The translations under genes and the position numbers were made by a program. Source: Methanocorpusculum sp. (GTDB lineage: Archaea; Halobacteriota; Methanomicrobia; Methanomicrobiales; Methanocorpusculaceae). From it: a stretch of 64,000 bases of DNA. Location of the stretch: the NCBI GenBank assembly GCA_017387505.1, contig JAFOFB010000015.1, positions 163,469 through 227,468 on the forward strand, in the 5' to 3' direction. Every line of letters starts with the position of its first letter. Within the stretch, counting starts at the first letter, position 1. Below, piece after piece: positions 41,128 through 49,943 of the stretch. The notes beneath the pieces are model-generated. The model saw only the letters and a program-made list of their open reading frames with translations, was not told where the DNA came from and did no database searches.

Positions 41128-41892
41128 ATGAAAGGAGTAACCCACATCGTCCTCACTCTGGCAACAGCAATCCTAATCCTCGCCCCGGCAATCCCAACCC
41201 TCACAACACCTGCAGCCATCATAGGTGCTGTCCTTTTCATCCTTGGTGCATTCCTTGGCTCCATCACTCCTGATATCGACATGGGCAAAGGCTCTGCAAT
41301 ATTCCACGCAGAAATACCGGGGGCAAATGGAAAGAAGTTTCCTCTCACACCCGTCTTTGGCCACTTCATCAACACCTTCTGTTACAAACCGGTTCGCTTC
41401 GTCTTCCACTTAATCTTCGGAGACAAAATCTACGCAAAGCACGGACACCGCGAGCTTCCACACTCTCCAATTGGAATCTTCTTCATGTCAGTACTCTTGA
41501 CCTTCTACATCTGGCTCGTCTGCTTTGCTTTATCCTTCATCCCGCCGCTTTCCTTCCTCGCAAACAATCCTTTAATCTTCGTCTTCGGTGCATCATTCTT
41601 CTTTGGATGCCTCATGCACTTGGTAGAAGACACCTGTGATATCGCAGGGGTTCACTACTTATATCCGTTCGTATTCAGAAGACTTCGCGGAAAACTCCTT
41701 GGAGACGGAACAGACACTCGTCCGCGGGTCTACACAGCAATCCTCCTCATTGCCGCAGTCATTCTCTGCGCGGCATCCTTCATCTTTAAAACATTTGCTG
41801 TGTCTAGAATTCTTACTGCAGTCGTTCTATGGATTATCTTCCTCTTAGTCTCAGGAGTTCCGGCAAAAAAACAGAACCGCGACCTGAACTAA
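41128..41892 (+). CDS. Membrane-bound metal-dependent hydrolase (DUF457/YdjM-like)
   Basis: 254 aa, about five membrane segments. Conserved polar motifs lie at helix ends: THIVLTLATA (His), LGSITPDIDMGKG, GHRELPHSP and GCLMHLVEDTCDIAGVHYLYPF. This set of His/Asp residues defines the YdjM/LexA-regulated membrane hydrolase family. Substrate unknown. Monocistronic, with a pyrimidine-rich leader. The previous 40 nt separate it from the HEPN remnant. Confidence 0.82.
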   Translation: MKGVTHIVLTLATAILILAPAIPTLTTPAAIIGAVLFILGAFLGSITPDIDMGKGSAIFHAEIPGANGKKFPLTPVFGHFINTFCYKPVRFVFHLIFGDKIYAKHGHRELPHSPIGIFFMSVLLTFYIWLVCFALSFIPPLSFLANNPLIFVFGASFFFGCLMHLVEDTCDIAGVHYLYPFVFRRLRGKLLGDGTDTRPRVYTAILLIAAVILCAASFIFKTFAVSRILTAVVLWIIFLLVSGVPAKKQNRDLN

Positions 41893-41964
41893 GAACCCTC
41901 TCCTTTTTTCTACAAACCTCTCCTGAGCGAAACCCTTCTAATGTAGGCAAGCCAATAAATAGGC

Positions 41965-43164
41965 ATGTATAAACTCGTCTGTGTACACTGCGGTGCGGAG
42001 TACTCTCCCGATGCAATCGTGTATAACTGTGAAAAATGCGGACACCTGCTCGCAGTAAAATATGACCTCGACAAAATCACTGTAACCCGCGAGGAACTTC
42101 AGAGCAGAAAGATTGGAGTCTGGAGATACAAGGAATTCCTTCCGGTCAAGATTGAGCCTGTAACCTTACAGGAAGGAGGAACTCCGCTCTACCACGCAAA
42201 GCGCCTTGGTGAGGAGCTTGGATTAAAGAACCTCTACGTCAAGCACGAAGGTATGAACCCGTCTGGTTCCTTCAAGGACAGAGGAATGACCCTTGGTGTC
42301 TCCATGGCAAAGCAGCTTGGTAAAAACATCGTTGCATGTGCATCCACCGGAAACACCTCTGCATCCATGGCTGTGTATGCCGCAAAGGCAGGAATGCCGG
42401 GCGTTGTCCTTCTTCCGGCAGGTCACGTCGCACTTGGAAAAGTTGCACAGGCACTCATGCATGGAGCAAAGGTCATCTCCATTCGCGGAAACTTCGACCG
42501 CGCATTAGAGATGGTTCACGAGCTTTGTGTCTCCCATGGCATTTACCTCTTAAACTCTATCAACCCGTACAGACTTGAAGGTCAGAAGACCATCGGTTTC
42601 GAAGCAGTAGATCAGCTCGGCTGTGTTCCGGACCGCTTCGTCTTACCGGTTGGAAACGCAGGAAACATCTCTGCAGTCTACAAGGGTCTGACCGAGTGGA
42701 AGGAGATCGGCTACATCGACACTCTTCCAAAGATGACCGCAATCCAGGCAGAAGGTGCAATGCCTGTCGTAAACGCAATCAAGGGCAACCTCCCTGAAGT
42801 TGTTGTTGAGAAGAACCCGGAGACTGTTGCATCCGCTATCCGTATCGGAGCACCGGTCAACGCAGAAAAGGCACTTCGTGCAATCCGTGACACCAACGGT
42901 ACTGCAGAGTTCGTAACTGACGCAGAGATTCTTGCAATGCAGCGCGACTTAGCACGCCTCGAGGGTATTGGAGTCGAGCCTGCATCTGCAGCATCCGTTG
43001 CAGGTATCAAGAAGATGGCAGAACAGGGACTTCTCGATGCAGACGAAAAGATTGTCTGTGTTGTAACCGGTCACCTCTTAAAAGACCCAGAAACCGTTAT
43101 CAAGCAATGCGCAGCCCCAATCGAGATCGATCCAACCATCGAAGCACTTCTCTCTGTGCTGTAA
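41965..43164 (+). CDS. thrC: Threonine synthase
   Basis: 399 aa, PLP fold type II. It converts O-phosphohomoserine to threonine. The N-terminus has an archaeal zinc-ribbon-like segment (CVHCGAEYSPDAIVYNCEKCG, two CxxC pairs). The PLP lysine is in NPSGSFKDRGM; CASTGNTSASMAVYAAKAG binds the phosphate and GNAGNISAVYKG the PLP phosphate. It belongs to the same pathway as the aspartate kinase at the left edge. The last 58 nt overlap the next gene in another frame. Confidence 0.95.
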   Translation: MYKLVCVHCGAEYSPDAIVYNCEKCGHLLAVKYDLDKITVTREELQSRKIGVWRYKEFLPVKIEPVTLQEGGTPLYHAKRLGEELGLKNLYVKHEGMNPSGSFKDRGMTLGVSMAKQLGKNIVACASTGNTSASMAVYAAKAGMPGVVLLPAGHVALGKVAQALMHGAKVISIRGNFDRALEMVHELCVSHGIYLLNSINPYRLEGQKTIGFEAVDQLGCVPDRFVLPVGNAGNISAVYKGLTEWKEIGYIDTLPKMTAIQAEGAMPVVNAIKGNLPEVVVEKNPETVASAIRIGAPVNAEKALRAIRDTNGTAEFVTDAEILAMQRDLARLEGIGVEPASAASVAGIKKMAEQGLLDADEKIVCVVTGHLLKDPETVIKQCAAPIEIDPTIEALLSVL

Positions 43165-43739
43165 GTCTGCTGATAGTACTTCTCATGCTGGCAGTCCCGG
43201 CGGCTGCCAACACCGCAGACTTTACCGTCTCGGAAAACGGCTCGGTATTATTTGCCGAAGCCCGTTTCTCCGGTTCTTCATACCTTCTGGTAACTCCGGG
43301 TATCCTGGGAGAAGATGTAGCTCTTGAAACAGTGAGCGGCCTGACATTAATTTCAGAAGACGGAACTGTTGTTGAGCCGAAGAATACGAAAGGTACACTG
43401 ACTTTTCCCGAAGGCAACTATACACTGACGTATGAAGTTCCAATCTCCGCAGGTTTTGTTTACGCAAAGTTTCCGGAGTTCTTTGATGTAACAGTCACGC
43501 TTCCAAAGCCGTACACGACAGGCAACAAGATTCTTGGAACCGTGTCTTCCGGAGGCATCATCAAAGAGGATGCGGAAAAGACTGTTGTTACCTTCAACCA
43601 GACAAAAGTCGCATCGCTGACATTCTACGAGGACAACCGCGAGCCGATTCTATACGCTTTCCTTGCAGGATGGCTTGTTGTTTTATCTCTTGCCTGGATG
43701 CGTTATCGGAAAATCAAAAAGAACCGGATGAAGATTTAA
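43107..43739 (+). CDS. Secreted or membrane-anchored protein, DUF5803-like
   Basis: 210 aa. The start ATG at 43107 is inside thrC; the first 19 residues (MRSPNRDRSNHRSTS...) are basic and precede a hydrophobic signal segment (SLLIVLLMLAVPAAA) ending near residue 34. The mature part is beta-rich (about 35-185), followed by one membrane helix (YAFLAGWLVVLSLAWM) and a basic tail (RYRKIKKNRMKI). The topology is therefore an extracellular beta domain anchored at the C-terminus. It resembles DUF5803 proteins of archaea, with moderate certainty. No function is assigned. The long overlap with thrC suggests translational coupling. Confidence 0.65.
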   Translation: MRSPNRDRSNHRSTSLCAVSLLIVLLMLAVPAAANTADFTVSENGSVLFAEARFSGSSYLLVTPGILGEDVALETVSGLTLISEDGTVVEPKNTKGTLTFPEGNYTLTYEVPISAGFVYAKFPEFFDVTVTLPKPYTTGNKILGTVSSGGIIKEDAEKTVVTFNQTKVASLTFYEDNREPILYAFLAGWLVVLSLAWMRYRKIKKNRMKI

Positions 43740-43743
43740 TCAT

Positions 43744-43827
43744 ACGCCCGTACGGCCCTGGTGCCTTGGAGGCATGCTGAGACTTCGTCCCCTTAGCCTC
43801 CGGGCGTTGATATACTTCCTTTTTTTT
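43744..43827 (+). ncRNA. Three-way-junction RNA or complex terminator
   Basis: ACGCCCG (43744-43750) pairs with CGGGCGT (43801-43807). Inside, GGC/GCC forms a short hairpin, and GGAGGC (43768-43773) pairs with GCCTCC (43796-43801, sharing one base with the outer stem) enclosing CTGAG/CTTAG. The structure ends before eight T (43820-43827). It follows the DUF5803-like gene by 4 nt. It may be a terminator with an elaborate stem or a processed small RNA. The rest of the 269-nt gap up to carA is AT-rich without a gene. Confidence 0.4.
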
Positions 43828-43981
43828 CAAATTAATTTGCCTGATATTGTAGTTGACTTGTATATAAATCATGCAGACAAAACTATTGTGATTATAATAA
43901 ATATATTGTGTATGTTCTCTAAAATCATATTATTCTCCTTGTAATATATTCATATCAGAGAATAGCCTTATTATCCCTCCG

Positions 43982-43994
43982 AATAAATAAATAT
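43982..43994 (+). promoter_or_regulatory. TATA box of carAB
   Basis: AATAAATAAATAT lies 15-27 nt before the carA ATG at 44009. There is no Shine-Dalgarno sequence, so a short-leader or leaderless transcript is likely. The box position also argues against the TTG start at 43997. Confidence 0.45.
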
Positions 43995-44008
43995 GTTTGG
44001 TATTTACT

Positions 44009-45070
44009 ATGAAAGCGGTCTTAGGACTTGAAGACGGAACTATCCTCACAGGAACCGGCTTTGGCGTGGAAGGTCAGGCATCCGGTGAGCTGATAGTAAA
44101 CCTTGCATCCAATGGATACATGGAAGCCTTAAGCGACCCGGGAGTATCAGGACAGCTTTTAATGTTCGGTTATCCTCTCGTTGGAAACTACGGGGCAAAT
44201 AAAGACCAGCTTCAAAGCTCGAAAGTTCACGCAGTGGGAACTATCGTCCGCGAGCTTTGTACTCAGCCAAAACATCAGCCGACCTTATCCTCATTCTTCG
44301 AGGAAAACGGCCTCATCGGAATTGAGGGAATCGACACCAGACGCCTCACAATCAAACTCCGTGAAGAAGGAGTCATAAGGGCTGCTGTAATCACAGGTTC
44401 TGACGATGGAGAAGCAGCCGTTGCTTTAGCCCGTGCCTCCCCTGTTCAGGAAACCCGTGAATTAATCCCGGCAGTAACCTGTGAAGAGGCATATCGCATC
44501 GAAGGAAACGGCAAAAAGATTGCAGTCCTTGACTTAGGATGCAAAAAATCTGTATTCCAGAGCTTACAGAAACGCGGAGCAGACTTATATGTCTACCCGT
44601 ATGGAACAACAGCAGATGTCATCCTCGAAAACAAACCGGATGCACTCTTCGTTACCAACGGTCCCGGATACCCGCTTGCGGCTCCGAAGGCGATTTCAAC
44701 TGTCAAAGACATCCTTGGAACAATTCCTGTACAGGGAATCTGCATGGGTTCTGAAATAATTGCAGCAGCCCTTGGTGCAGAGTTCGAAAAACTCAAACTC
44801 GGACACAGAGGAGCATCCCAGCCTGTAAAGTTCAGTGACGGAACCGTTGCTGTAACCTTCCAGAGCCACGGATACGCAGTCATTGCAGACAGCCTCCCTG
44901 AGGGATGTTCTGTCACCTGCGTCAACGCAAACGACGGCACTCTTGAAGGATTCGAAAACAGTGACCTTGGAATCACTTGTGTGCAGTTCCAGCCCGAACA
45001 CGACGCAATGTACGACGGAGCTGAAAAACCAATCTACGACATCATGTACAGAGGAATCCCGGATGCCTAA
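44009..45070 (+). CDS. carA: Carbamoyl-phosphate synthase small (glutaminase) subunit
   Basis: 353 aa from MKAVLGLEDG. It hydrolyses glutamine and passes ammonia to CarB for pyrimidine and arginine synthesis. The N-terminal domain has FGVEGQASGELIVNLA and GIEGIDTRRL; the C-terminal class I glutaminase has NGPGYP, GICMGSEIIAAALG with the catalytic Cys and FQSHGYAV; QFQPEHDA carries the His/Glu. The Cys context is GICMGSE rather than the bacterial GICLGHQ, as in many archaea. Overlaps carB by 8 nt. Confidence 0.96.
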   Translation: MKAVLGLEDGTILTGTGFGVEGQASGELIVNLASNGYMEALSDPGVSGQLLMFGYPLVGNYGANKDQLQSSKVHAVGTIVRELCTQPKHQPTLSSFFEENGLIGIEGIDTRRLTIKLREEGVIRAAVITGSDDGEAAVALARASPVQETRELIPAVTCEEAYRIEGNGKKIAVLDLGCKKSVFQSLQKRGADLYVYPYGTTADVILENKPDALFVTNGPGYPLAAPKAISTVKDILGTIPVQGICMGSEIIAAALGAEFEKLKLGHRGASQPVKFSDGTVAVTFQSHGYAVIADSLPEGCSVTCVNANDGTLEGFENSDLGITCVQFQPEHDAMYDGAEKPIYDIMYRGIPDA

Positions 45071-48000
45071 AAACCCAACACTCAAAAAAGTTCTCTTAAT
45101 CGGTTCCGGACCGATTCAGATTGGACAGGCCGCAGAATTCGACTACGCAGGAAGTCAGGCATGTAAGGCTGTCCGTGAGGAAGGAATCGAGGTCGTCCTC
45201 GTCAACTCCAACCCGGCAACCATCCAGACCGATGTCGAAACCGCAGACCGCGTCTATGTCGAACCGCTCAAAGCAGACATCATCGCAGAGATTATCAAGA
45301 AGGAAAAGCCGGACGGAATCTTATCCGGAATGGGCGGTCAGACCGGATTAAACCTGACTGCTGAACTCTACGAAATGGGAGCCTTAGAAGGCGTCCAGAT
45401 CTTAGGAACCCCGCTTGATGCAATCTACAACGGTGAAGACAGAGATCTCTTCAAAAAACTCATGCTCGACATCGGAGAGCCTGTTCCAAAGAGTTTCATC
45501 TTAACTGACATCTCCGAACTCGAAGATGCCTATAATGAAGTGGGACTTCCGGCAATCATCCGCCCTGCATACACTCTTGGCGGTGCAGGAGGAGGAGTTG
45601 CAAACACCAAAGACGAGCTTCGAAAGATTGTCGAGCACGGTTTAACCAAGTCCCGTGTCCATCAGGTCTTAATCGAAGAGTCCGTTAAGGGATGGAACGA
45701 GATTGAGTTCGAGGTCATGCGTGATGCAAGTGATACTTGTATTATCATCTGCAGCATGGAAAACGTTGACCCGATGGGAGTGCATACCGGAGAATCCGTC
45801 GTTGTAGCACCAATCCAGACCTTAACCGCAGATGAGTTCGGTGTAATGCGCCGTGCAGCAATTAAAATCATCCGCGCATTAAATGTTCAGGGCGGATGTA
45901 ACATCCAGATGGCATTCAAAGACGGTGACTACAGAATCATCGAAGTAAACCCGCGTGTTTCCAGATCATCTGCTCTTGCCTCCAAAGCTACCGGATACCC
46001 AATCGCCCGCGTTGCCGCAAAAATCGCAATCGGATTACGCCTTGACGAAATTGACAACTCTGTTACCGGATGTACTCCTGCATGTTTCGAGCCTGCAGTT
46101 GACTATGTTGTCGTCAAAGTTGCCCGTTGGCCGTTTGACAAATTCAAGACCGCAGACCGTACCTTAACCACAGCCATGAAGAGTACGGGTGAAGTCATGG
46201 CCATCGGCAGAACCGTTGAGGAAGGTTTCAAGAAGGCACTCCGATCCCTTGATACTGACATCACTCCGCACACCGACATCAACGAAATTAAGATGATTCT
46301 CTCCCGCCCGACCGACGAGAGATTCTCGACTCTTTTTGATGCATTCCGCATCGGAATGAGCATCGATGATGTCTACGCCTTAACCCAGATTGAGCCGTTC
46401 TTCCTTGAGAAAATCAGAAACATCGTCAACATGGAAAACGATCTGCGCACTCATCCGACTGACGAACTCGTCATCAGTGCAAAGAAGTTTGGTTTTTCCA
46501 CCTCCGAGATTCACGAGCTTACCGGATGGAACATCTACCGTGTCGAAAGCTTAGTAGGACTTCCGACCTACAAGATGGTCGACACCTGTTCTGCAGAGTT
46601 CCCGGCAAAGACCCCGTACTACTACTCCACCTGGGAGGACGAGTGTGAACTGACCGTCTCTGACAAGAAGAAGGTCTTAATCCTTGGATCCGGAGCAATC
46701 CGTATCGGTCAGGGTATCGAGTTCGATTACTGTACCGTCCATGCGGTTCAGTCCATGCGCGAGGAAGGAATCGAAGTCCACATCGTAAACAACAACCCGG
46801 AGACTGTATCCACCGACTTCGACACTTCAGACCGTCTCTACTTCGAGCCGATGCAGCTTGAAGATGTCGTCCACATCTTAAGAAAAGGTGACTATGACGG
46901 AGTAATCGTTCAGTTCGGAGGTCAGAACTCAGTCAACCTTGCAATCCCGATTCAGGAAGAGCTCAAACACTTCGGCTTAAAGACCAAAGTCTTAGGCACT
47001 GCTCCGGACAACATGGATATCGCAGAAGACAGAAACCGCTTCAGCGTTCTCTTAGAGAAAGACGGCATTCCATCTCCGGCAAACGGCTCTGCATACTCCG
47101 AGAAGGAAGCATATGACATCGCATCCAGAATCGGATACCCGGTCTTAGTCCGCCCAAGCTACGTCCTTGGAGGACGTGCAATGGAGTTAGTCCACGATGA
47201 ACTCCAGCTCCAGACCTACATCAAAGAAGCAGTCCGTGTCTCCAACACCCACCCGGTATTAATCGACCGTTATCTTGACAACGCAACCGAACTTGATGTC
47301 GATGCAGTATGTGACGGTGAGTCTGTCTTAATCGGCGGTGTTATGGAACACATCGAAGAAGCAGGTGTCCACTCAGGTGACTCTGCATGTGTTCTGCCTG
47401 CCCAGACCTTAACTCCAGAGCAGATTGAACTCGTCAAAGAGTACACCAGAAAGATTGCTCTCTCCTTAAACGTTATCGGATTAATCAACATCCAGTACGC
47501 ACTCCACGATGGAACCATCTATGTTCTTGAGGCGAACCCGCGTGCAAGCAGAACCGTTCCGTTCGTATCCAAAGCCACAGGTCTTCCTCTCACAAAGATT
47601 GCAGCAAAGGTCATGCTTGGAAAGAAGCTTTCCGAGCTCGGCTACCAGGAAAGAGATATCAAACACGTTGCAGTAAAGGAAGTTCTCCTTCCGTTCTCCA
47701 AGCTTCCGGGTGTTGACCCGATCTTAGGTCCTGAGATGAAGAGTACCGGAGAAGTCATCGGTATCGACTATGACTTCGGCCGTGCATTCTACAAGGCATC
47801 ACAGGCCGCAGACAACACCCTGCCGCTTGCAGGAAACATCTTCATCTCCGTCACTGATTCCCAGAAGCCTGAGATTCTTCCGATTGCAAAGAAGCTCCAT
47901 GATTTAGGATTCACCCTCTACGGAACTGTTGGAACTGTCAAGTACATGGAAAGCAACGGCGTTCCAATGTGCCTTGTCAGAAAAGTTCAGGAAGGTTCTC

Positions 48001-48233
48001 CAAACATCATCGATATGATTCGCGGAGCAGACGTCGATTTAGTCATCAACACGCCGGGTGACAAGAATGCACGTCAGGATCACTTCCAGATGATGAGAGC
48101 CACCATTGACTACTCTATTCCGTATGTTACCACCATCTTTGGTGCAGAGGCAGCAGCTCTCGCGATTGAGTCTATGAAGAACAATCCAATAACTATTGAG
48201 CCCCTGTCTCACTACCACTCGGAATACCAGTAA
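45063..48233 (+). CDS. carB: Carbamoyl-phosphate synthase large subunit
   Basis: 1056 aa from MPKNPTLKKVLLIGSGPI, full length. Two tandem ATP-grasp halves (each with GSGPIQIGQAAEFDYAG / GSGAIRIGQGIEFDYC and an ATP-binding RPAYTLGG / RPSYVLGG loop) make carboxyphosphate and then phosphorylate carbamate. The C-terminal MGS-type domain (about 930-1056) normally binds effectors such as UMP or IMP. The frame is open upstream of the ATG inside carA, but 45063 is the start conserved in the family. Ends before a nine-T run. Confidence 0.97.
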   Translation: MPKNPTLKKVLLIGSGPIQIGQAAEFDYAGSQACKAVREEGIEVVLVNSNPATIQTDVETADRVYVEPLKADIIAEIIKKEKPDGILSGMGGQTGLNLTAELYEMGALEGVQILGTPLDAIYNGEDRDLFKKLMLDIGEPVPKSFILTDISELEDAYNEVGLPAIIRPAYTLGGAGGGVANTKDELRKIVEHGLTKSRVHQVLIEESVKGWNEIEFEVMRDASDTCIIICSMENVDPMGVHTGESVVVAPIQTLTADEFGVMRRAAIKIIRALNVQGGCNIQMAFKDGDYRIIEVNPRVSRSSALASKATGYPIARVAAKIAIGLRLDEIDNSVTGCTPACFEPAVDYVVVKVARWPFDKFKTADRTLTTAMKSTGEVMAIGRTVEEGFKKALRSLDTDITPHTDINEIKMILSRPTDERFSTLFDAFRIGMSIDDVYALTQIEPFFLEKIRNIVNMENDLRTHPTDELVISAKKFGFSTSEIHELTGWNIYRVESLVGLPTYKMVDTCSAEFPAKTPYYYSTWEDECELTVSDKKKVLILGSGAIRIGQGIEFDYCTVHAVQSMREEGIEVHIVNNNPETVSTDFDTSDRLYFEPMQLEDVVHILRKGDYDGVIVQFGGQNSVNLAIPIQEELKHFGLKTKVLGTAPDNMDIAEDRNRFSVLLEKDGIPSPANGSAYSEKEAYDIASRIGYPVLVRPSYVLGGRAMELVHDELQLQTYIKEAVRVSNTHPVLIDRYLDNATELDVDAVCDGESVLIGGVMEHIEEAGVHSGDSACVLPAQTLTPEQIELVKEYTRKIALSLNVIGLINIQYALHDGTIYVLEANPRASRTVPFVSKATGLPLTKIAAKVMLGKKLSELGYQERDIKHVAVKEVLLPFSKLPGVDPILGPEMKSTGEVIGIDYDFGRAFYKASQAADNTLPLAGNIFISVTDSQKPEILPIAKKLHDLGFTLYGTVGTVKYMESNGVPMCLVRKVQEGSPNIIDMIRGADVDLVINTPGDKNARQDHFQMMRATIDYSIPYVTTIFGAEAAALAIESMKNNPITIEPLSHYHSEYQ

Positions 48234-48256
48234 ATACCGTCCATTCAGGACAATTC

Positions 48257-48265
48257 TTTTTTTTT
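48257..48265 (+). terminator. Oligo-T terminator after carAB
   Basis: Nine T lie 23 nt after the carB stop, with no stem. The next gene begins 45 nt later. Confidence 0.55.
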
Positions 48266-48310
48266 AATCCCAAATCTAAAATACCAAGTAACCCCTATAC
48301 TTTCTTACAT

Positions 48311-49408
48311 ATGGAAGAGACTGGATGCAGCAGGGAGGAGGTTATGTCTCTGCTTGCAGGATATCGTGCACGTGATGTGCCGCATGAGAGGATTTTCATT
48401 TCGATGTGTACTGTGCCTCATAAAATCGCTCTTGAGGCTCACGAGTATTTTGCGTCAACAAATCTTGGAGACCCGGGGCTTTATCCTGGAACTGCCGAGA
48501 TTGAGCGAAGGCTGATTTCTGATTTGGGAAGTCTTCTGCACGGAAAAGATATCGGAGGATATGCGACATCTGGCGGTACTGAGTCGAATCTTCAGGCTGT
48601 TCGCATCGCAAAAAAACTGCATCCAACAGACAAACCAAATATCGTTGTCCCGGCTTCGGCTCACTTCTCGTTTGATAAAACAAGCGACATCTTAGGCGTT
48701 GAAATGCGTATGGCTCCGTACAATGAAGGTGAATACACCGTTGATACGGAAAAGATGGCAGAGCTCGTGGATAAAAATACGATAGCTGTAGCGTGCGTTG
48801 CCGGAACCACCGAGTATGGTGTAATTGATGATGTAAAAGCTGTTGCTGATATCGCTCTTGAAAATGATATATGGTGTCATGTTGATGCGGCATTTGGCGG
48901 ACTTGTGATTCCGTTTATGAAAAATCCTGTACCATTTGATTTCGCAGTTGACGGTGTGTCATCAATAACCCTTGACCCGCACAAGATGGGGATGAGCACT
49001 ATTCCCTGCGGTACTTTCCTTATCCGTGAACCTGAACATCTGAAACTCCTGAGCGTTGACTCCCCGTATCTCACGATGAAGACTTCGTTTACTTTAACCG
49101 GCACACGCCCCGGAGCAGATGTGGCGGGTGCTTATGCGGTTCTTAAGTATCTTGGTCGCGAGGGATTCCGCGATATCGTATCAGGATGTCTTGAAAACAC
49201 AAGACGTCTGGTTTCCGGAATGGAGGCTTTTGGGTACAAAAAAGTACTAACTCCTGTCATGAATCTTGCGGCATTTTATGCGGCAGATATTCCTGACGGC
49301 TGGAAGGTTTCCAGAACGCGGGCCGGACACATGAGATTTGTTATGATGCCTCATGTAACACGTGATGTTGTAGAAACATTCCTTGATGAAGTCTCAACCC
49401 TTCATTAA
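48311..49408 (+). CDS. mfnA: L-tyrosine / L-aspartate decarboxylase MfnA
   Basis: 365 aa, group II PLP decarboxylase, the archaeal size. MfnA makes tyramine for methanofuran and, in some archaea, beta-alanine from aspartate for coenzyme A. PLP lysine K225 is in LDPHKMGMSTIPCG; GGTESNLQAVRIAKK binds the cofactor phosphate and HVDAAFGGLV carries the Asp contacting the pyridine N. C-terminal RAGHMRFVMMPHVT is typical. Its presence is strong evidence of a methanogen or relative. Confidence 0.93.
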   Translation: MEETGCSREEVMSLLAGYRARDVPHERIFISMCTVPHKIALEAHEYFASTNLGDPGLYPGTAEIERRLISDLGSLLHGKDIGGYATSGGTESNLQAVRIAKKLHPTDKPNIVVPASAHFSFDKTSDILGVEMRMAPYNEGEYTVDTEKMAELVDKNTIAVACVAGTTEYGVIDDVKAVADIALENDIWCHVDAAFGGLVIPFMKNPVPFDFAVDGVSSITLDPHKMGMSTIPCGTFLIREPEHLKLLSVDSPYLTMKTSFTLTGTRPGADVAGAYAVLKYLGREGFRDIVSGCLENTRRLVSGMEAFGYKKVLTPVMNLAAFYAADIPDGWKVSRTRAGHMRFVMMPHVTRDVVETFLDEVSTLH

Positions 49409-49472
49409 CTCTTTTTTGTGCATATTTTCACTCTAAATACCCTTAAATCACTGTAGGGATAATTAAAAAATA

Positions 49473-49901
49473 ATGAGCTCTGACGATGCGGTATCTCCTG
49501 TTGTGGCCACTATTCTTCTCGTGGCTATAGTTGTCGTTTTGGCGGCGGTAATTTCTGCGACTGTTATCCCGATGGCTGGAAATATTGGAACGGTGAAGTC
49601 AGTATCTGCTGTTGTAACCCTGAATGATGCAGGAACTTTGCCTGTAGTAACTGTTGTTGGCGGTACTGATGCGGAAAGTGTTGAGAAACTGACCGTCTAT
49701 GTATCAGGGACAAAGGATGCAGTAATCTCTGTGTCAAACCCGCTTGTTGGAAAACCTTACTCATCAAAGCTTTCAGGTCTTGGAGCTGTTGGAAAACAGA
49801 CAGTAAGTATTGTCGCCTCATTTGATGACGGAACGGTTCAGACATTGTACACAGGTTCTCTCGTGTTCAAAGGCTCTGCTGTATCATCACTTGCTGAATA
49901 A
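49473..49901 (+). CDS. Archaeal type IV pilin (DUF1628-like N-terminus)
   Basis: 142 aa. The N-terminus MSSDDAVSPVVATILLVAIVVVLAAVISATV is the class III signal/pilin helix (DxxVSPVVATILLVAI), with processing expected shortly before AVSPVV by an archaeal prepilin peptidase. The remaining domain is beta-rich, Thr/Val/Gly-rich, probably glycosylated and exposed. Such pilins serve adhesion. Single gene; the surface glycan genes at 31-39 kb are not linked. Confidence 0.9.
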   Translation: MSSDDAVSPVVATILLVAIVVVLAAVISATVIPMAGNIGTVKSVSAVVTLNDAGTLPVVTVVGGTDAESVEKLTVYVSGTKDAVISVSNPLVGKPYSSKLSGLGAVGKQTVSIVASFDDGTVQTLYTGSLVFKGSAVSSLAE

Positions 49902-49943
49902 TTTCGCGCGGGTATTTCTGCTTGTAAGACCAACAGAGAATAA

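Noticed and set aside
43764-43785. GCTGAGA after GGTGCC, reminiscent of a TPP riboswitch
   Set aside because: The second conserved half of the TPP fold (ACCTGATCTGG type) is absent, and the following gene is not thiamine-related.
43744-43807. Possible tRNA because of a 7-bp closing stem
   Set aside because: No T-loop (TTCGA type) and no anticodon arm of the right size on either strand.
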